From assembly GCF_001597725.1 (NCBI RefSeq), contig NZ_LUTR01000001.1:62001-126000 (forward strand): a stretch of 64,000 bases of DNA, given 5' to 3'. Below, in pieces: positions 36,708 to 45,520 of this stretch. The translations under genes and the position numbers were made by a program. The notes beneath the pieces are model-generated. The model ran no database searches. It was not told the origin of the DNA and saw nothing but the letters and a program-made list of their open reading frames with translations. Position 1 is the first letter of the stretch. Each line of letters opens with the position of its first letter. This stretch comes from Neptuniibacter marinus. Lineage in GTDB: Bacteria; Pseudomonadota; Gammaproteobacteria; Pseudomonadales; Balneatricaceae.

Positions 36708-37490
36708 ATGACAAGTAAACGCAGAGAAAAAGGTTCATCTATTGCCCGAGTACTGGAAATTATTGAAGCCGTATCTAAAGCAGAACGTCCTTTAAGCCCT
36801 GCGGATTTATCCTTACTTCTCGATATTCCAAAACCTAGCATCCACCGGTTACTGCAACAATTAGAGGCCGACGGTTATCTGCAAACCAATATGCGAGGTT
36901 TAATCGTACCTGCCGACCGCTTACATAATATTGCTCTTGGCGTTTTATACACCAGCCGTTTTAAAGCACTACGTAAAGCCATTCTAAAAAAACTAGCAGC
37001 TCAAGTCGGCGAAACCTGTGGTATCTCCATTCCTGATGGCATTGAGATGATCTATTACGATAGAGAACAAACTAACTGGCCACTGCAAGTACACCTTCCG
37101 ATAGGTAGCCATACCCCTGTATCGTGCTCTGCCAGTGGTAAACTGTACCTTGGTTCTCTCCCCCCCGACCGCCGCCAGAGCATTATTAAAAACTTGCCCC
37201 TCGATCAACGAGCTAGAAACACTATTACCTCAGCAGAGGCATTAGAAGCAGCAGCCATCGAAAGTGCCGAACAAGATCTCGGTGTCGATAACGAAGAGTT
37301 AGTCGACGGAATGGTCGCGATCTCTGTTCCTATAAGGGATAAAACAGGAAAACTCTTTGCGTGCCTATTTATTCACGCTCCAATCATAAGAAAGAACTTG
37401 GACGAACTTAAAGAGTTTGAACCTTTATTACGCTCCGCGGCTGAAGAACTAGGCCAACTGATCGGCACAGACTCAGACAATGATAAGTAA
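36708..37490 (+). CDS. IclR-family transcriptional regulator
   Basis: A 260-residue regulator. The N-terminal winged helix-turn-helix reads LSPADLSLLLDIPKPSIHRLL (residues about 28-48); the effector domain (about 80-255) has the IclR pattern GETCGISIPDGIEMIYYDRE and HTPVSCSASGKLYL. IclR proteins control aromatic or small-acid catabolism. It is separated from the TRAP operon by a terminator and has its own AGGAG, 11 nt before the ATG. It is the likely regulator of the upstream operon through the paired palindromes near 30.5 kb. Confidence 0.9.
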   Translation: MTSKRREKGSSIARVLEIIEAVSKAERPLSPADLSLLLDIPKPSIHRLLQQLEADGYLQTNMRGLIVPADRLHNIALGVLYTSRFKALRKAILKKLAAQVGETCGISIPDGIEMIYYDREQTNWPLQVHLPIGSHTPVSCSASGKLYLGSLPPDRRQSIIKNLPLDQRARNTITSAEALEAAAIESAEQDLGVDNEELVDGMVAISVPIRDKTGKLFACLFIHAPIIRKNLDELKEFEPLLRSAAEELGQLIGTDSDNDK

Positions 37491-37650
37491 CCCTCTATAA
37501 AACTTAATCACTACTGTTTGACGGTAGGCCCCTAACAGATTTGGAGATCTATATGCATCTTTGCGATTGGCCGTTTTGTTATTAATCAACCAAAGATCAA
37601 TATGTACACTGCTATTTATAAAAAATAGAACTTCACCTAACCCAAATAGC

Positions 37651-38117
37651 CAAAAAGCCCCGCATTCGCGAGGCTCTTTTAAATCTGGTAGGACTAAGCA
37701 GATTATTCCCCTTCGGGCTATCGTCGCAAGCTCCGATGTGGTCTCGCTGCGCTCGGCTCGAACTGCGCAGTTCTCATCTGCATAGTCCCGATAACAAAAA
37801 GCCCCGCATTCGCGAGGCTTTTTTAAATCTGGTAGGACTAAGCAGATTATTCCCCTTCGGGCTATCGTCGCAAGCTCCGATGTGGTCTCGCTGCGCTCGG
37901 CTCGAACTGCGCAGTTCTCATCTGCATAGTCCCGATAACAAAAAGCCCCGCATTCGCGAGGCTTTTTTAAATCTGGTAGGACTAAGCAGATTATTCCCCT
38001 TCGGGCTATCGTCGCAAGCTCCGATGTGGTCTCGCTGCGCTCGGCTCGAACTGCGCAGTTCTCATCTGCATAGTCCCGATAACAAAAAGCCCCGCATTCG
38101 CGAGGCTTTTTTAAATC

Positions 38118-38136
<19 letters not shown>
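37651..38136 (-). repeat. 144-bp tandem repeats carrying the tRNA-Val 3' end
   Basis: Three full 144-bp units start at 37651, 37795 and 37939; a fourth, partial unit starts at 38083 and runs into the tRNA gene. Units 2 and 3 look identical and unit 1 differs by one visible base (C at 37676). Each unit contains, in the minus-strand direction, about 90 nt of hairpin-rich sequence, the last 19 nt of the tRNA including CCA, and a terminator hairpin (GCCTCGC / GCGGGGC plus T tract). The arrangement resembles the tyrT-distal repeats of E. coli, which give rtT RNA. Units lie downstream of the tRNA on its own strand. Confidence 0.93.
38084..38112 (-). terminator. Terminator of tRNA-Val, repeated in each unit
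   Basis: On the minus strand the 7-bp stem GCCTCGC / GCGGGGC (one U-G pair) with loop GAAT is followed by five T residues, and is itself preceded by an A-rich stretch. The same element recurs at 144-bp intervals (37652, 37796, 37940), so any read-through meets four terminators in series. Confidence 0.88.
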
Positions 38137-38194
<58 letters not shown>

Positions 38195-38209
38195 AAATAA
38201 GTGGTGCGT

Positions 38210-38237
38210 AGTATACGACTCTGTTTAATCAGTTCAA
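38210..38237 (-). promoter_or_regulatory. Sigma70 promoter of tRNA-Val
   Basis: On the minus strand TTGAAC (-35) and TATACT (-10) are separated by 16 bp and lie 15 bp from the mature tRNA 5' end. A GC-containing discriminator (ACGCACC) follows the -10, as in stringently controlled stable-RNA promoters. Confidence 0.8.
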
Positions 38238-38880
38238 GATTTTTTTCACTCGATTTACCACTTTGATACTTAAATACAACGATTAAACGGGTTGGGTCAC
38301 TGCTATTAGCCTAAAACGCCTTACACTGCTGCCGCTTATCACACTGTAAGTAGCATCTTTAATATTAAGTTCTAGGTTCCGTTCTTTTTGAATCACTAAC
38401 CCGATCGATCATTTACAGAAAACATCCTTGCGTCTATGTTTACTGAGTGTTTATCAACCGTTAATCATTCCATAGTGGTAAAATTAGATACTATTTATCA
38501 GTACACTCTAAGCTGTAAGGTACGGTATTATCTGCTTTAGAACTGTGAACTTTATAGGGAACCTATTGGTATATTTACCTCATATAACCTAGGCCTAAGG
38601 TGTAGATTTTGAGAATAACCCGAAAGCATTCGCGAGGAAGCTGTTCAATTTATCACCTCCCCTACTGAAGCTCATTTAGTACAGGTTCAGTAACCGAGTG
38701 TTAGTGTTTCACTACTTTATTAGTTTTTAAAATTCAGGCCTTTTGCACTCATTCGATATACATGAAAATCAACACCCTATAAGACTTGCCTTCGATTAAC
38801 TAAATTTTAATCGCGCAGGTCAATAACCCATTTGCCCAGAAAGAATTGAACAGCGCCGATCCCAAAAAGAGATAATAGCT
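38238..38880. other. Intergenic region between tRNA promoter and chemoreceptor gene
   Basis: About 640 bp with no convincing open frame or RNA gene. A GCATTCGCGAGG stretch at about 38626-38637 equals part of the tRNA terminator, possibly by chance. It should hold the chemoreceptor promoter, which I could not pin down. Confidence 0.45.
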
Positions 38881-40512
38881 ATGCTTAAAGATGTTTCCAT
38901 AAAGACAAAACTGACGGTAATGGTCGTTCTACCTATTATTGGCTTGATTTGTATTACTTTGTTTGCACTTCAAGAACTACAATTGACGGAAGGCGGCGCG
39001 AAACGGATTTATCATGACAGGGTTGTTCCCCTTGAAGACTTAAAAATAATCGCCGACGATTATGCGGTGCTCGTTATTGATGCGATCAATAAAGCAAATG
39101 CCGGCATTTATACTTTAGACGAAACCGTAGCCGATATAGAAAGCTCTAAGCAAGAGATCAGCCTTAAGTGGAAAAAATATCTAGCAACAAACCTCACACC
39201 AGAAGAGAAAGCTTTAGCTGATGAAGCTCAAAACCTTTTTGTGTCCGCTGATGCAGCTATTGATAATACACTACAGATCCTAGCCACTATATCTGGGCCC
39301 CCTAAAGGCCAGCTTGATGCACTGGATGGCCCTCTCTATACCCAAATAGACCCTATTAGCGAAAAAGTTACTGAGTTAATTAATTTACAGCTGCGCGTTG
39401 CTAAACAAGAATATGAGGCCATTCAACAGGTTTATAAGGAAAGTATTTTTCTGCTCTCTACACTATCAATACTGATCATGGTTTTACTGATCGCTATTTC
39501 AGCTTATAACTATCGCTCCATGATTAATCCACTGCTACATATGCAGGAAACTATTGAACGTATTTCTGAATCTTCTGATTTAACTCTCACACTGCAAACA
39601 GAAGGTAAAAACGAATTAGGAACAATAAGTAAAAGCTTTAACGCAATGATCGCGCAAATGCGTGATATTGTTAGTCAAATCACCTCGGCGACTAACCGAC
39701 TGGCCAGCGCGGCTAAGGATATGACCGATGTTAGCGTTGAAACAAAATCCAGTATTAACACGCAACGTGCAGAGATAGAACAAGTGGCAGCAGCCATGAA
39801 TCAAATGGTCTCCTCATCACAAGAGATATCACACAATGCGGAGCAAGCGGATAGTGATGCTCGCAATACAAGAGAGAAAGCACATCAAGGCACTACGATT
39901 GTAAATCAAGCGGTCGTGGCCACAAACGCACTTGTCACTGATGTTAAAAGTGTATCCAGTAAAATAAAAACGCTTGAGTCTGATAGTGAAAATATTGGCT
40001 CAATTGTGGATGTGATCAAGAGCATTGCCGAGCAGACAAACTTACTAGCACTTAACGCTGCTATTGAAGCCGCCCGGGCAGGCGATCAAGGACGTGGATT
40101 TGCTGTCGTAGCGGACGAAGTACGTACATTGGCACAACGCACGCAGGTCTCCACCCAAGAGATACAAGTAGCTATTGAGCGTTTACAGTCGGGCACTACC
40201 GATGCCGTAACTGCAATGAGTGAAGGACAGAAAAAAGCGGAGACCGCCGGTTCTAAAGCGACTGAAGCAGGCTCTTCACTCGAAGAGATCTCAAAAGCAG
40301 TTATCAGCATAACGGATATGAATGCTCTTATATCTAGCGCATCAACCGAACAAACCAGTGTGTCTGAAGAGATCAACCGGTCACTGATTAACCTACATGA
40401 TGCGTCTAATATCTCTAGTAATGGGGCGGAAAAGATCTCTCAATCGAGTACTGAACTAAACTCCCTTTCCAACGAGCTGAAAGCGATGATCGCGAAATTT
40501 CGCGTAGGCTAA
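38881..40512 (+). CDS. Methyl-accepting chemotaxis protein
   Basis: A 543-residue membrane receptor. Helix 1 is [19 protein letters not shown] (about 12-30); the periplasmic part (about 35-185) looks like a four-helix bundle domain; helix 2 is [19 protein letters not shown] (about 192-210). A HAMP domain follows, then a long helical signalling domain with the hairpin tip [32 protein letters not shown] (see [15 protein letters not shown]). No C-terminal CheR-tethering pentapeptide is seen. It is a stand-alone gene with a weak AGAG Shine-Dalgarno. Ligand unknown. Confidence 0.93.
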   Translation: MLKDVSIKTKLTVMVVLPIIGLICITLFALQELQLTEGGAKRIYHDRVVPLEDLKIIADDYAVLVIDAINKANAGIYTLDETVADIESSKQEISLKWKKYLATNLTPEEKALADEAQNLFVSADAAIDNTLQILATISGPPKGQLDALDGPLYTQIDPISEKVTELINLQLRVAKQEYEAIQQVYKESIFLLSTLSILIMVLLIAISAYNYRSMINPLLHMQETIERISESSDLTLTLQTEGKNELGTISKSFNAMIAQMRDIVSQITSATNRLASAAKDMTDVSVETKSSINTQRAEIEQVAAAMNQMVSSSQEISHNAEQADSDARNTREKAHQGTTIVNQAVVATNALVTDVKSVSSKIKTLESDSENIGSIVDVIKSIAEQTNLLALNAAIEAARAGDQGRGFAVVADEVRTLAQRTQVSTQEIQVAIERLQSGTTDAVTAMSEGQKKAETAGSKATEAGSSLEEISKAVISITDMNALISSASTEQTSVSEEINRSLINLHDASNISSNGAEKISQSSTELNSLSNELKAMIAKFRVG

Positions 40513-40546
40513 GGTTGAGTAGAGTGATGGGATGCTCAACTTATAA

Positions 40547-40595
40547 AATAACGTCAAAATATGCTGAATAATTTTTTAGATATTCTGACGTTATT
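40547..40595. terminator. Long inverted repeat after the chemoreceptor gene
   Basis: AATAACGTCA (40547-40556) and TGACGTTATT (40586-40595) form a perfect 10-bp stem around an AT-rich loop. A further GTTGAG/CTCAAC pair lies just upstream. It lies between convergent genes and is a possible bidirectional terminator or a protein-binding site. Confidence 0.4.
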
Positions 40596-40660
40596 GATTC
40601 TGTCTTAAAAATGGGGAAGTATTAGCGCGAGAGCGTTTTAATCCTTTTACAGCCTAACGC

Positions 40661-41314
40661 TCAATCCACCAGCTTATGTTCTATCGCGTAACGGGTGAGC
40701 CCTGCTGCTGTGTGTATATCTAATTTTTGTTTGATATTTTGTCTATGGGTCTCAACTGTACGTACAGAAATATCGAGCTCTCTAGCGATCTCTTTATTAC
40801 TATTGCCTTCAGCAACTAGTTTCAAGACATCTTTTTCACGGCCGGTAAGCTCTTCCTGTTGAGTATTTGCATGCCCACCCTCCTGATCAAACTGGCTAAA
40901 TAAGCTTTGTGATGCTCCTGAACTAAAGTATGTTCCACCGCCGTAAACCGTTTCAATCGCTGAAATTAGCTCGTTAGATGAAACGTCTTTTAAAACATAG
41001 CCAGCCGCACCACATTTAATCAGCTTAACAATATATTCTCTATCATCATGCATACTTAAAATTAGTACTTTCACATCCGGCTGTTCCGCATGGAATCGCT
41101 CCGATGCTTCAAAACCATTCATCACGGGCATAGAGATATCCATAAGAACAACATCTGGATGAAGGGTTGATGCCAACGCTAAGGCTTGCTTTCCATCATT
41201 AGCCATGCCGATAATTTCAAGGGAGGGTTCACCTTCTAAGCGCGCACTAATTCCATCTAGTACAAGAGGGTGATCATCGACCAATAATACTCGGATTTTA
41301 TTGTCATTCGGCAT
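40661..41314 (-). CDS. NarL/LuxR-family response regulator
   Basis: A 217-residue protein. The receiver (about 6-125) has DDHPLVLDGI, the phospho-Asp in VVLMDISMPVMNG and the Lys region GYVLKDVSSNEL. The C-terminal LuxR helix-turn-helix is LTGREKDVLKLVAEGNSNKE followed by VRTVETHRQNI. It is co-directional with and 15 bp downstream of a histidine kinase gene, forming a two-component pair. Targets unknown; the divergent Ap4A-phosphorylase-like gene is one neighbour. Confidence 0.93.
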   Translation of the reverse strand: MPNDNKIRVLLVDDHPLVLDGISARLEGEPSLEIIGMANDGKQALALASTLHPDVVLMDISMPVMNGFEASERFHAEQPDVKVLILSMHDDREYIVKLIKCGAAGYVLKDVSSNELISAIETVYGGGTYFSSGASQSLFSQFDQEGGHANTQQEELTGREKDVLKLVAEGNSNKEIARELDISVRTVETHRQNIKQKLDIHTAAGLTRYAIEHKLVD

Positions 41315-41329
41315 TAGCGTTTGTATCTC

Positions 41330-42685
41330 CTAAAAAATTGCGAAACCCACTTTAATACGTGTACCTACACCCAAACGACTCTTAATACTAAAACGTCCAC
41401 TGAGCAATTCTGTACGCTCACGCATATTTAGAAGACCGATTCCTGTCTCTGTCTTCTCGGGGATAAAGCCTCGTCCATCATCTGATACCTCTAACCAGAT
41501 ATAGCCTTCACGAAACCAAATTTTTAAACCTACATTCTGAGCTTGTGCATGCTTTTCAATATTTGTCAGGGTTTCTTGGGCAATTCTATACAGCGTAATC
41601 TCAATATCATCAGGTAGACGCTGTTCTGGTAACTCTATTCTGGCATTCATTCGGATGTTCGTGCGCTCAGAAAAGTCATTGGCCATACTGTGTAGTGCGG
41701 ACTCAAGCCCTAGATCATCAAGCTGTATAGGTCGAAGGTCATGGGAGATACGTCGCACCTCTTGAATCGCCATATTTAAAACATCACAGCCTTTAGTGAT
41801 ATCATCAACCGCGCTTTCATCCCCTTTCAGCGATTTATCTCTGGCAAGTTCCAATCTGAATTTTACCGATACCATTAGCTGATTAATGCCATCATGCAGT
41901 TCACGTGCAAAATTACGCCGCTGACTCACCTGAAATTGAACATAGCGATGGGCTAACTCACGTAATCGCACATCCGCTAATTGGGAGGAATGCATATTGA
42001 TCGCAATACCAATGAGCGCAATAATAATAATTGTACCCGCTAGAATAACGACCACGGTAAAAAATGTATTTCTGATATTACGGGTTACTTTTAAACGCGT
42101 ATGGGCAACTTCTTCTGCAATATCATCAATATATAAACCGGTTCCCATCATCCAATTAAATTTCGGTATTTTAACCACGAAACTCAATTTCTTTTCCTGA
42201 TGCCCTGCTGAAGGTTTTCGCCAGAGGTAACGATAAAATCCGCCCCCCTCATCAGCAATCCTAATCAAATCGCGTATTACATATTTACCATTACTATCTT
42301 GCAGCTCGATTAGATCCTGCCCAACCAACTCCGGCTGGGTAGGATGAACTAAATTAATGCCCTGCATGTCATATAAAAAGAAATAGCCATCATCACCAAA
42401 AGTGAGAGTGTTCAGCATATCCTTTATACGCTTTTCTGCATTTTCATCCCCAGGCTCAGATTCATTAACAACTTCCTCTATCGCGTTCATCGCTAAGGCG
42501 ACATAATGCTGTAGCTCTTGATGTTTAGAGTTGAGTAAATTTTCTTCGAAGGTTTCAATCTCTTGTTCTGAGAGAATATGCGCCTGATTTAAGCTAATCA
42601 TAGTGATAGCTACCGTCACTATAATTAGTGGCAGTATTGAAAGCAGTAGCATTTTTGCTTTTAATGAAGCTGTGACGCTTTTCAT
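41330..42685 (-). CDS. Sensor histidine kinase, Cache-HisKA_3 type
   Basis: A 451-residue kinase with N-terminal helix MLLLSILPLIIVTVAITMIS, a periplasmic single Cache domain (about 35-195; FFLYDMQGINLVHPTQPELVG and WMMGTGLYIDDI), a second helix TFFTVVVILAGTIIIIALIGI, a HisKA_3 dimerisation segment with the phospho-His in FARELHDGINQLM, and a HATPase domain with DDGRGF and GIGLLNMRERTELLSG. It is the cognate kinase of the LuxR-type regulator after it. Cache domains of this sort often sense small organic acids; the ligand is unknown. Confidence 0.92.
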   Translation of the reverse strand: MKSVTASLKAKMLLLSILPLIIVTVAITMISLNQAHILSEQEIETFEENLLNSKHQELQHYVALAMNAIEEVVNESEPGDENAEKRIKDMLNTLTFGDDGYFFLYDMQGINLVHPTQPELVGQDLIELQDSNGKYVIRDLIRIADEGGGFYRYLWRKPSAGHQEKKLSFVVKIPKFNWMMGTGLYIDDIAEEVAHTRLKVTRNIRNTFFTVVVILAGTIIIIALIGIAINMHSSQLADVRLRELAHRYVQFQVSQRRNFARELHDGINQLMVSVKFRLELARDKSLKGDESAVDDITKGCDVLNMAIQEVRRISHDLRPIQLDDLGLESALHSMANDFSERTNIRMNARIELPEQRLPDDIEITLYRIAQETLTNIEKHAQAQNVGLKIWFREGYIWLEVSDDGRGFIPEKTETGIGLLNMRERTELLSGRFSIKSRLGVGTRIKVGFAIF

Positions 42686-42821
42686 ATTGGAATAATTATG
42701 ATTTTTAACTGACGCTAGAATACAACTAACGCATGACTAAAGAACAGCCTATAACGGCAAACCCACAAGCTTAATAACCACTTATATAATCAGTATAAAG
42801 TACTCTGAGGGAGAACACCCG

Positions 42822-43700
42822 ATGGTTTTTACATTGTGGAAAGATGCTGCGGAAGTTGCAAAAAGTGCCACTAAAGCTGGCGCATTAAACAGTTTCAAAA
42901 CATCTATGCTTAGTGTCCAAGAAGGAGGTCTTAATTTTCATGTCCGTATACTTGAGAATCTCCAGAACAAACCAACACCCGATAGTTCCCTAGCTAAGCT
43001 CAATCAAAGTAAACCCGACCCATTCCTACCTCATGAAAAAGCTTTATTTGTCACCAACATCGGTGATAAACATAAATGTTTATTGAATAAATATAATGTA
43101 GTCGATGAACATCTGCTCTTAGTAACTCAAACCTTTGAAGAACAGAATACAGCCCTTAATAAAAACGATTTTTATGCCTTACACCGGTGCCTATTCGCCG
43201 CGCCGGCATTAGCTTTTTACAATAGTGGTAAAACGGCTGGGGCCAGTCAAACCCATAAGCACCTACAGCTGATAAAAGTGCCAGAAACAGTGGAACAATT
43301 AATCGCTTTTAATCCACAACTGTCAAAACTACATGACGAAGTACCTAGGGAGCTAGATAGCTTACCCTTTCGCCATGCAGCACTGGCCTTACCTAAAGAT
43401 ATTTTTACAGAAGAGAAAATACAGAATGGTGATGGTGCTGCTCAATTACAAAACTTTTATAATCGGCTGCGAATGACCTTAGGGATCGAAAAAGACGGAG
43501 AGAAGATAGCCAGCGCTTATAATCTTCTCTTAAGCCACCATTGGATGTTGATGGTACCTAGAACAGGTGAAAATTTTTCCGGTGTTTCACTTAATGCACT
43601 TGCCTTTAGTGGCTCGATTTTAGTAAAAAGCGAGGCACAAGCTCACGAGATTATAGAGGCTGGACTCTCCACGGCTTTAAATGTGGTGAGTCGGTCTTAA
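42822..43700 (+). CDS. Ap4A phosphorylase-like (ATP adenylyltransferase) protein
   Basis: A 292-residue protein resembling Apa1/Apa2-type diadenosine tetraphosphate phosphorylases. The HIT-like catalytic stretch is GASQTHKHLQLIKVP with His residues of the HxHxQ type. LFVTNIGDKHKCLLNKYNVVDEHLLLVT (see HKCLLNKYNVVDEH) is typical of the family, and the C-terminal LLLSHHWMLMVPR belongs to the same fold. The enzyme cleaves Ap4A with phosphate to ATP and ADP. The family is best known from fungi and cyanobacteria, with scattered proteobacterial members. It diverges from the two-component pair. Confidence 0.83.
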   Translation: MVFTLWKDAAEVAKSATKAGALNSFKTSMLSVQEGGLNFHVRILENLQNKPTPDSSLAKLNQSKPDPFLPHEKALFVTNIGDKHKCLLNKYNVVDEHLLLVTQTFEEQNTALNKNDFYALHRCLFAAPALAFYNSGKTAGASQTHKHLQLIKVPETVEQLIAFNPQLSKLHDEVPRELDSLPFRHAALALPKDIFTEEKIQNGDGAAQLQNFYNRLRMTLGIEKDGEKIASAYNLLLSHHWMLMVPRTGENFSGVSLNALAFSGSILVKSEAQAHEIIEAGLSTALNVVSRS

Positions 43701-43733
43701 AATACCCCCTTGATCCAAAGACTTTTGCAACGA

Positions 43734-44498
43734 TCAGATTAAAGCGGTCTGTCCATTATTTAAGATCACTCGTTGTGGCTGATACTGCCAGTGCTCTTTT
43801 ATCCGCTCATCAGATAGCACCTTATCAGGACTGTTTACAGCACTCACCTGCCCCTGATCTAACAAACAACAGGTATCACAATAACGAAGCACTTGGTTAA
43901 GGTCATGCAGAATGGCAATAACACCAAACCCCTCTTTTTTTGCTAGCTGTTGAGTCAACGTTAACAGATTATGTTGCTGTCCTAAATCTTGTGCCGACGT
44001 CGGCTCATCAAGAAGTAGTAAAGGTGAGTGACTCGCTTGACTGAGCTGCAATAAAACCCGCGCGAGTTGAACTCGCTGCCTTTCTCCCCCTGACAACGAA
44101 GGATATGAGCGATCCGCAAAACTACAGCAATCAGTCGCCGACATTTTTTCATCGATCAACTTATTGGCTTGAGCTTTAGACAGCGATAATGGAGTTAAAC
44201 CTAAAGCAACTACTTCTCTGGCGCTGAAAGGAAAGGTCAATTGGCTCGCTTGGGGAAGTACTGCCAGATGCTTAGCCAATTCACGGCGATTCCACTGTGT
44301 TAGCTCTTTACCATAGAATTTGATAGAACCACTGGCTTTAATATCACCACTAATTGCTTTTAATAAAGTTGTTTTACCGGCCCCATTCGGCCCCAACAGG
44401 CCGTAGACCTCCCCAGCCTTTACCGAGACAGAGACTTGATCTAATAGCAGCTTTCCCTGTGGTTTAAAGCTGACATTATTAAGCTGCAACATGATCAA
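43734..44498 (-). CDS. hmuV: Haem ABC transporter ATP-binding protein HmuV
   Basis: A 254-residue ABC ATPase with Walker A GPNGAGKTTLLKAI, signature LSGGERQRVQLARVLL, Walker B LLLLDEPTSAQD and the switch His in AILHDLNQVLRY. The sequence form is that of haem importers. It overlaps hmuU by 4 bp (ATGA) and is the last gene of the haem-uptake operon read from tonB. It powers transport of haem from periplasm to cytoplasm. Confidence 0.94.
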   Translation of the reverse strand: MIMLQLNNVSFKPQGKLLLDQVSVSVKAGEVYGLLGPNGAGKTTLLKAISGDIKASGSIKFYGKELTQWNRRELAKHLAVLPQASQLTFPFSAREVVALGLTPLSLSKAQANKLIDEKMSATDCCSFADRSYPSLSGGERQRVQLARVLLQLSQASHSPLLLLDEPTSAQDLGQQHNLLTLTQQLAKKEGFGVIAILHDLNQVLRYCDTCCLLDQGQVSAVNSPDKVLSDERIKEHWQYQPQRVILNNGQTALI

Positions 44499-45520
44499 CT
44501 CCAGTTTTTACGCTGTTGGATTAACAAAATCAGAAAGAACGGGGCGCCCAATAGCACCGTAACTAAACCTACGGGAAGTTCCGCTGGCTGCACAACAAGA
44601 CGCGCTAACAGATCGGAACCCATCAGCAGAACAGCACCTAGCAAAGCAGATAAAGGCAGTAGAAAATGATGGTTCGGCCCTGTGGCTAAACGAACCAAAT
44701 GAGGTACCACTAAGCCAACAAAACCGATAATGCCTGAACAAGAAACGGCGACACCTACACCAATCGCGGTAAGAATAATCATTTGTAATTTAAGCTGTTC
44801 AACATCTATCCCTAAATGGCGCGCCTCGGGTTCACCTAAAAGTAATGCATTTAAAGCTTGGGCCCGACGCTGAAAGGCGATCATTAATAGCAGCATTGTT
44901 GTAAAAGCTAGCCATAAGTTAGCATCACTCGCACCGGTTAATGAGCCCATCTGCCACACATTCAGTTCACGTAAACTGGCATCATCAGCAAAATAACTTA
45001 AGAAGCCAATGGCTGCACCGGCGAAAGCTGAGATAGCGACACCGGCAAGCAGTAAGACTAAGACTGAGGTCCCATTTTTTGATTGCGCTAAACCATAGAC
45101 CAGCAAAGTAGTGAGCAAACCACCAACAAAGGCCATCGTAGGGATTGTCCAACTTCCCCAAACAGCTGGAAACACAACAATAGCTAAAATAGCACCCACC
45201 GCTGCACCCGATGAAACGCCAATAATACCGGGATCTGCCAACGGATTACGAAATAAGCCCTGAGCAACCGCACCGCATTGGGCCAATATGGCCCCGACAA
45301 AAATAGATAATAACAAACGAGGTAAACGAAGTTCTAAAACAACGACCTGCTGATAACCTTCTAGTTGACTGAAATTAGCACCAAAAAGGTCATCTACAAC
45401 AATCAATAAACTATCGTATACCGGAAGATTCATGGCCCCTAACACAAGTGATAACAGAGCACAGGCAATCAAAAGACTCGCTAATGCTAAGGCGCATATT
45501 GAAACGGACCTTTGCATCAA
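44495..45520 (-). CDS. hmuU: Haem ABC transporter permease HmuU
   Basis: A 341-residue FecCD-type permease with about ten helices. Family marks are LRLPRLLLSIFVGAILAQCGAVAQGLFRNPLADPGIIGVSSGAA (see GLFRNPLADPGIIGVSSGAA) and GIIGFVGLVVPHLVRLATGPNHH. Overlaps with hmuT and hmuV show translational coupling. It forms the membrane channel of the HmuTUV haem importer. Confidence 0.94.
   Translation of the reverse strand: MMQRSVSICALALASLLIACALLSLVLGAMNLPVYDSLLIVVDDLFGANFSQLEGYQQVVVLELRLPRLLLSIFVGAILAQCGAVAQGLFRNPLADPGIIGVSSGAAVGAILAIVVFPAVWGSWTIPTMAFVGGLLTTLLVYGLAQSKNGTSVLVLLLAGVAISAFAGAAIGFLSYFADDASLRELNVWQMGSLTGASDANLWLAFTTMLLLMIAFQRRAQALNALLLGEPEARHLGIDVEQLKLQMIILTAIGVGVAVSCSGIIGFVGLVVPHLVRLATGPNHHFLLPLSALLGAVLLMGSDLLARLVVQPAELPVGLVTVLLGAPFFLILLIQQRKNWS

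Noticed and set aside
38626-38637. GCATTCGCGAGG identical to part of the tRNA terminator
   Set aside because: A 12-base match without a stem or T tract; probably chance or a decayed fragment.
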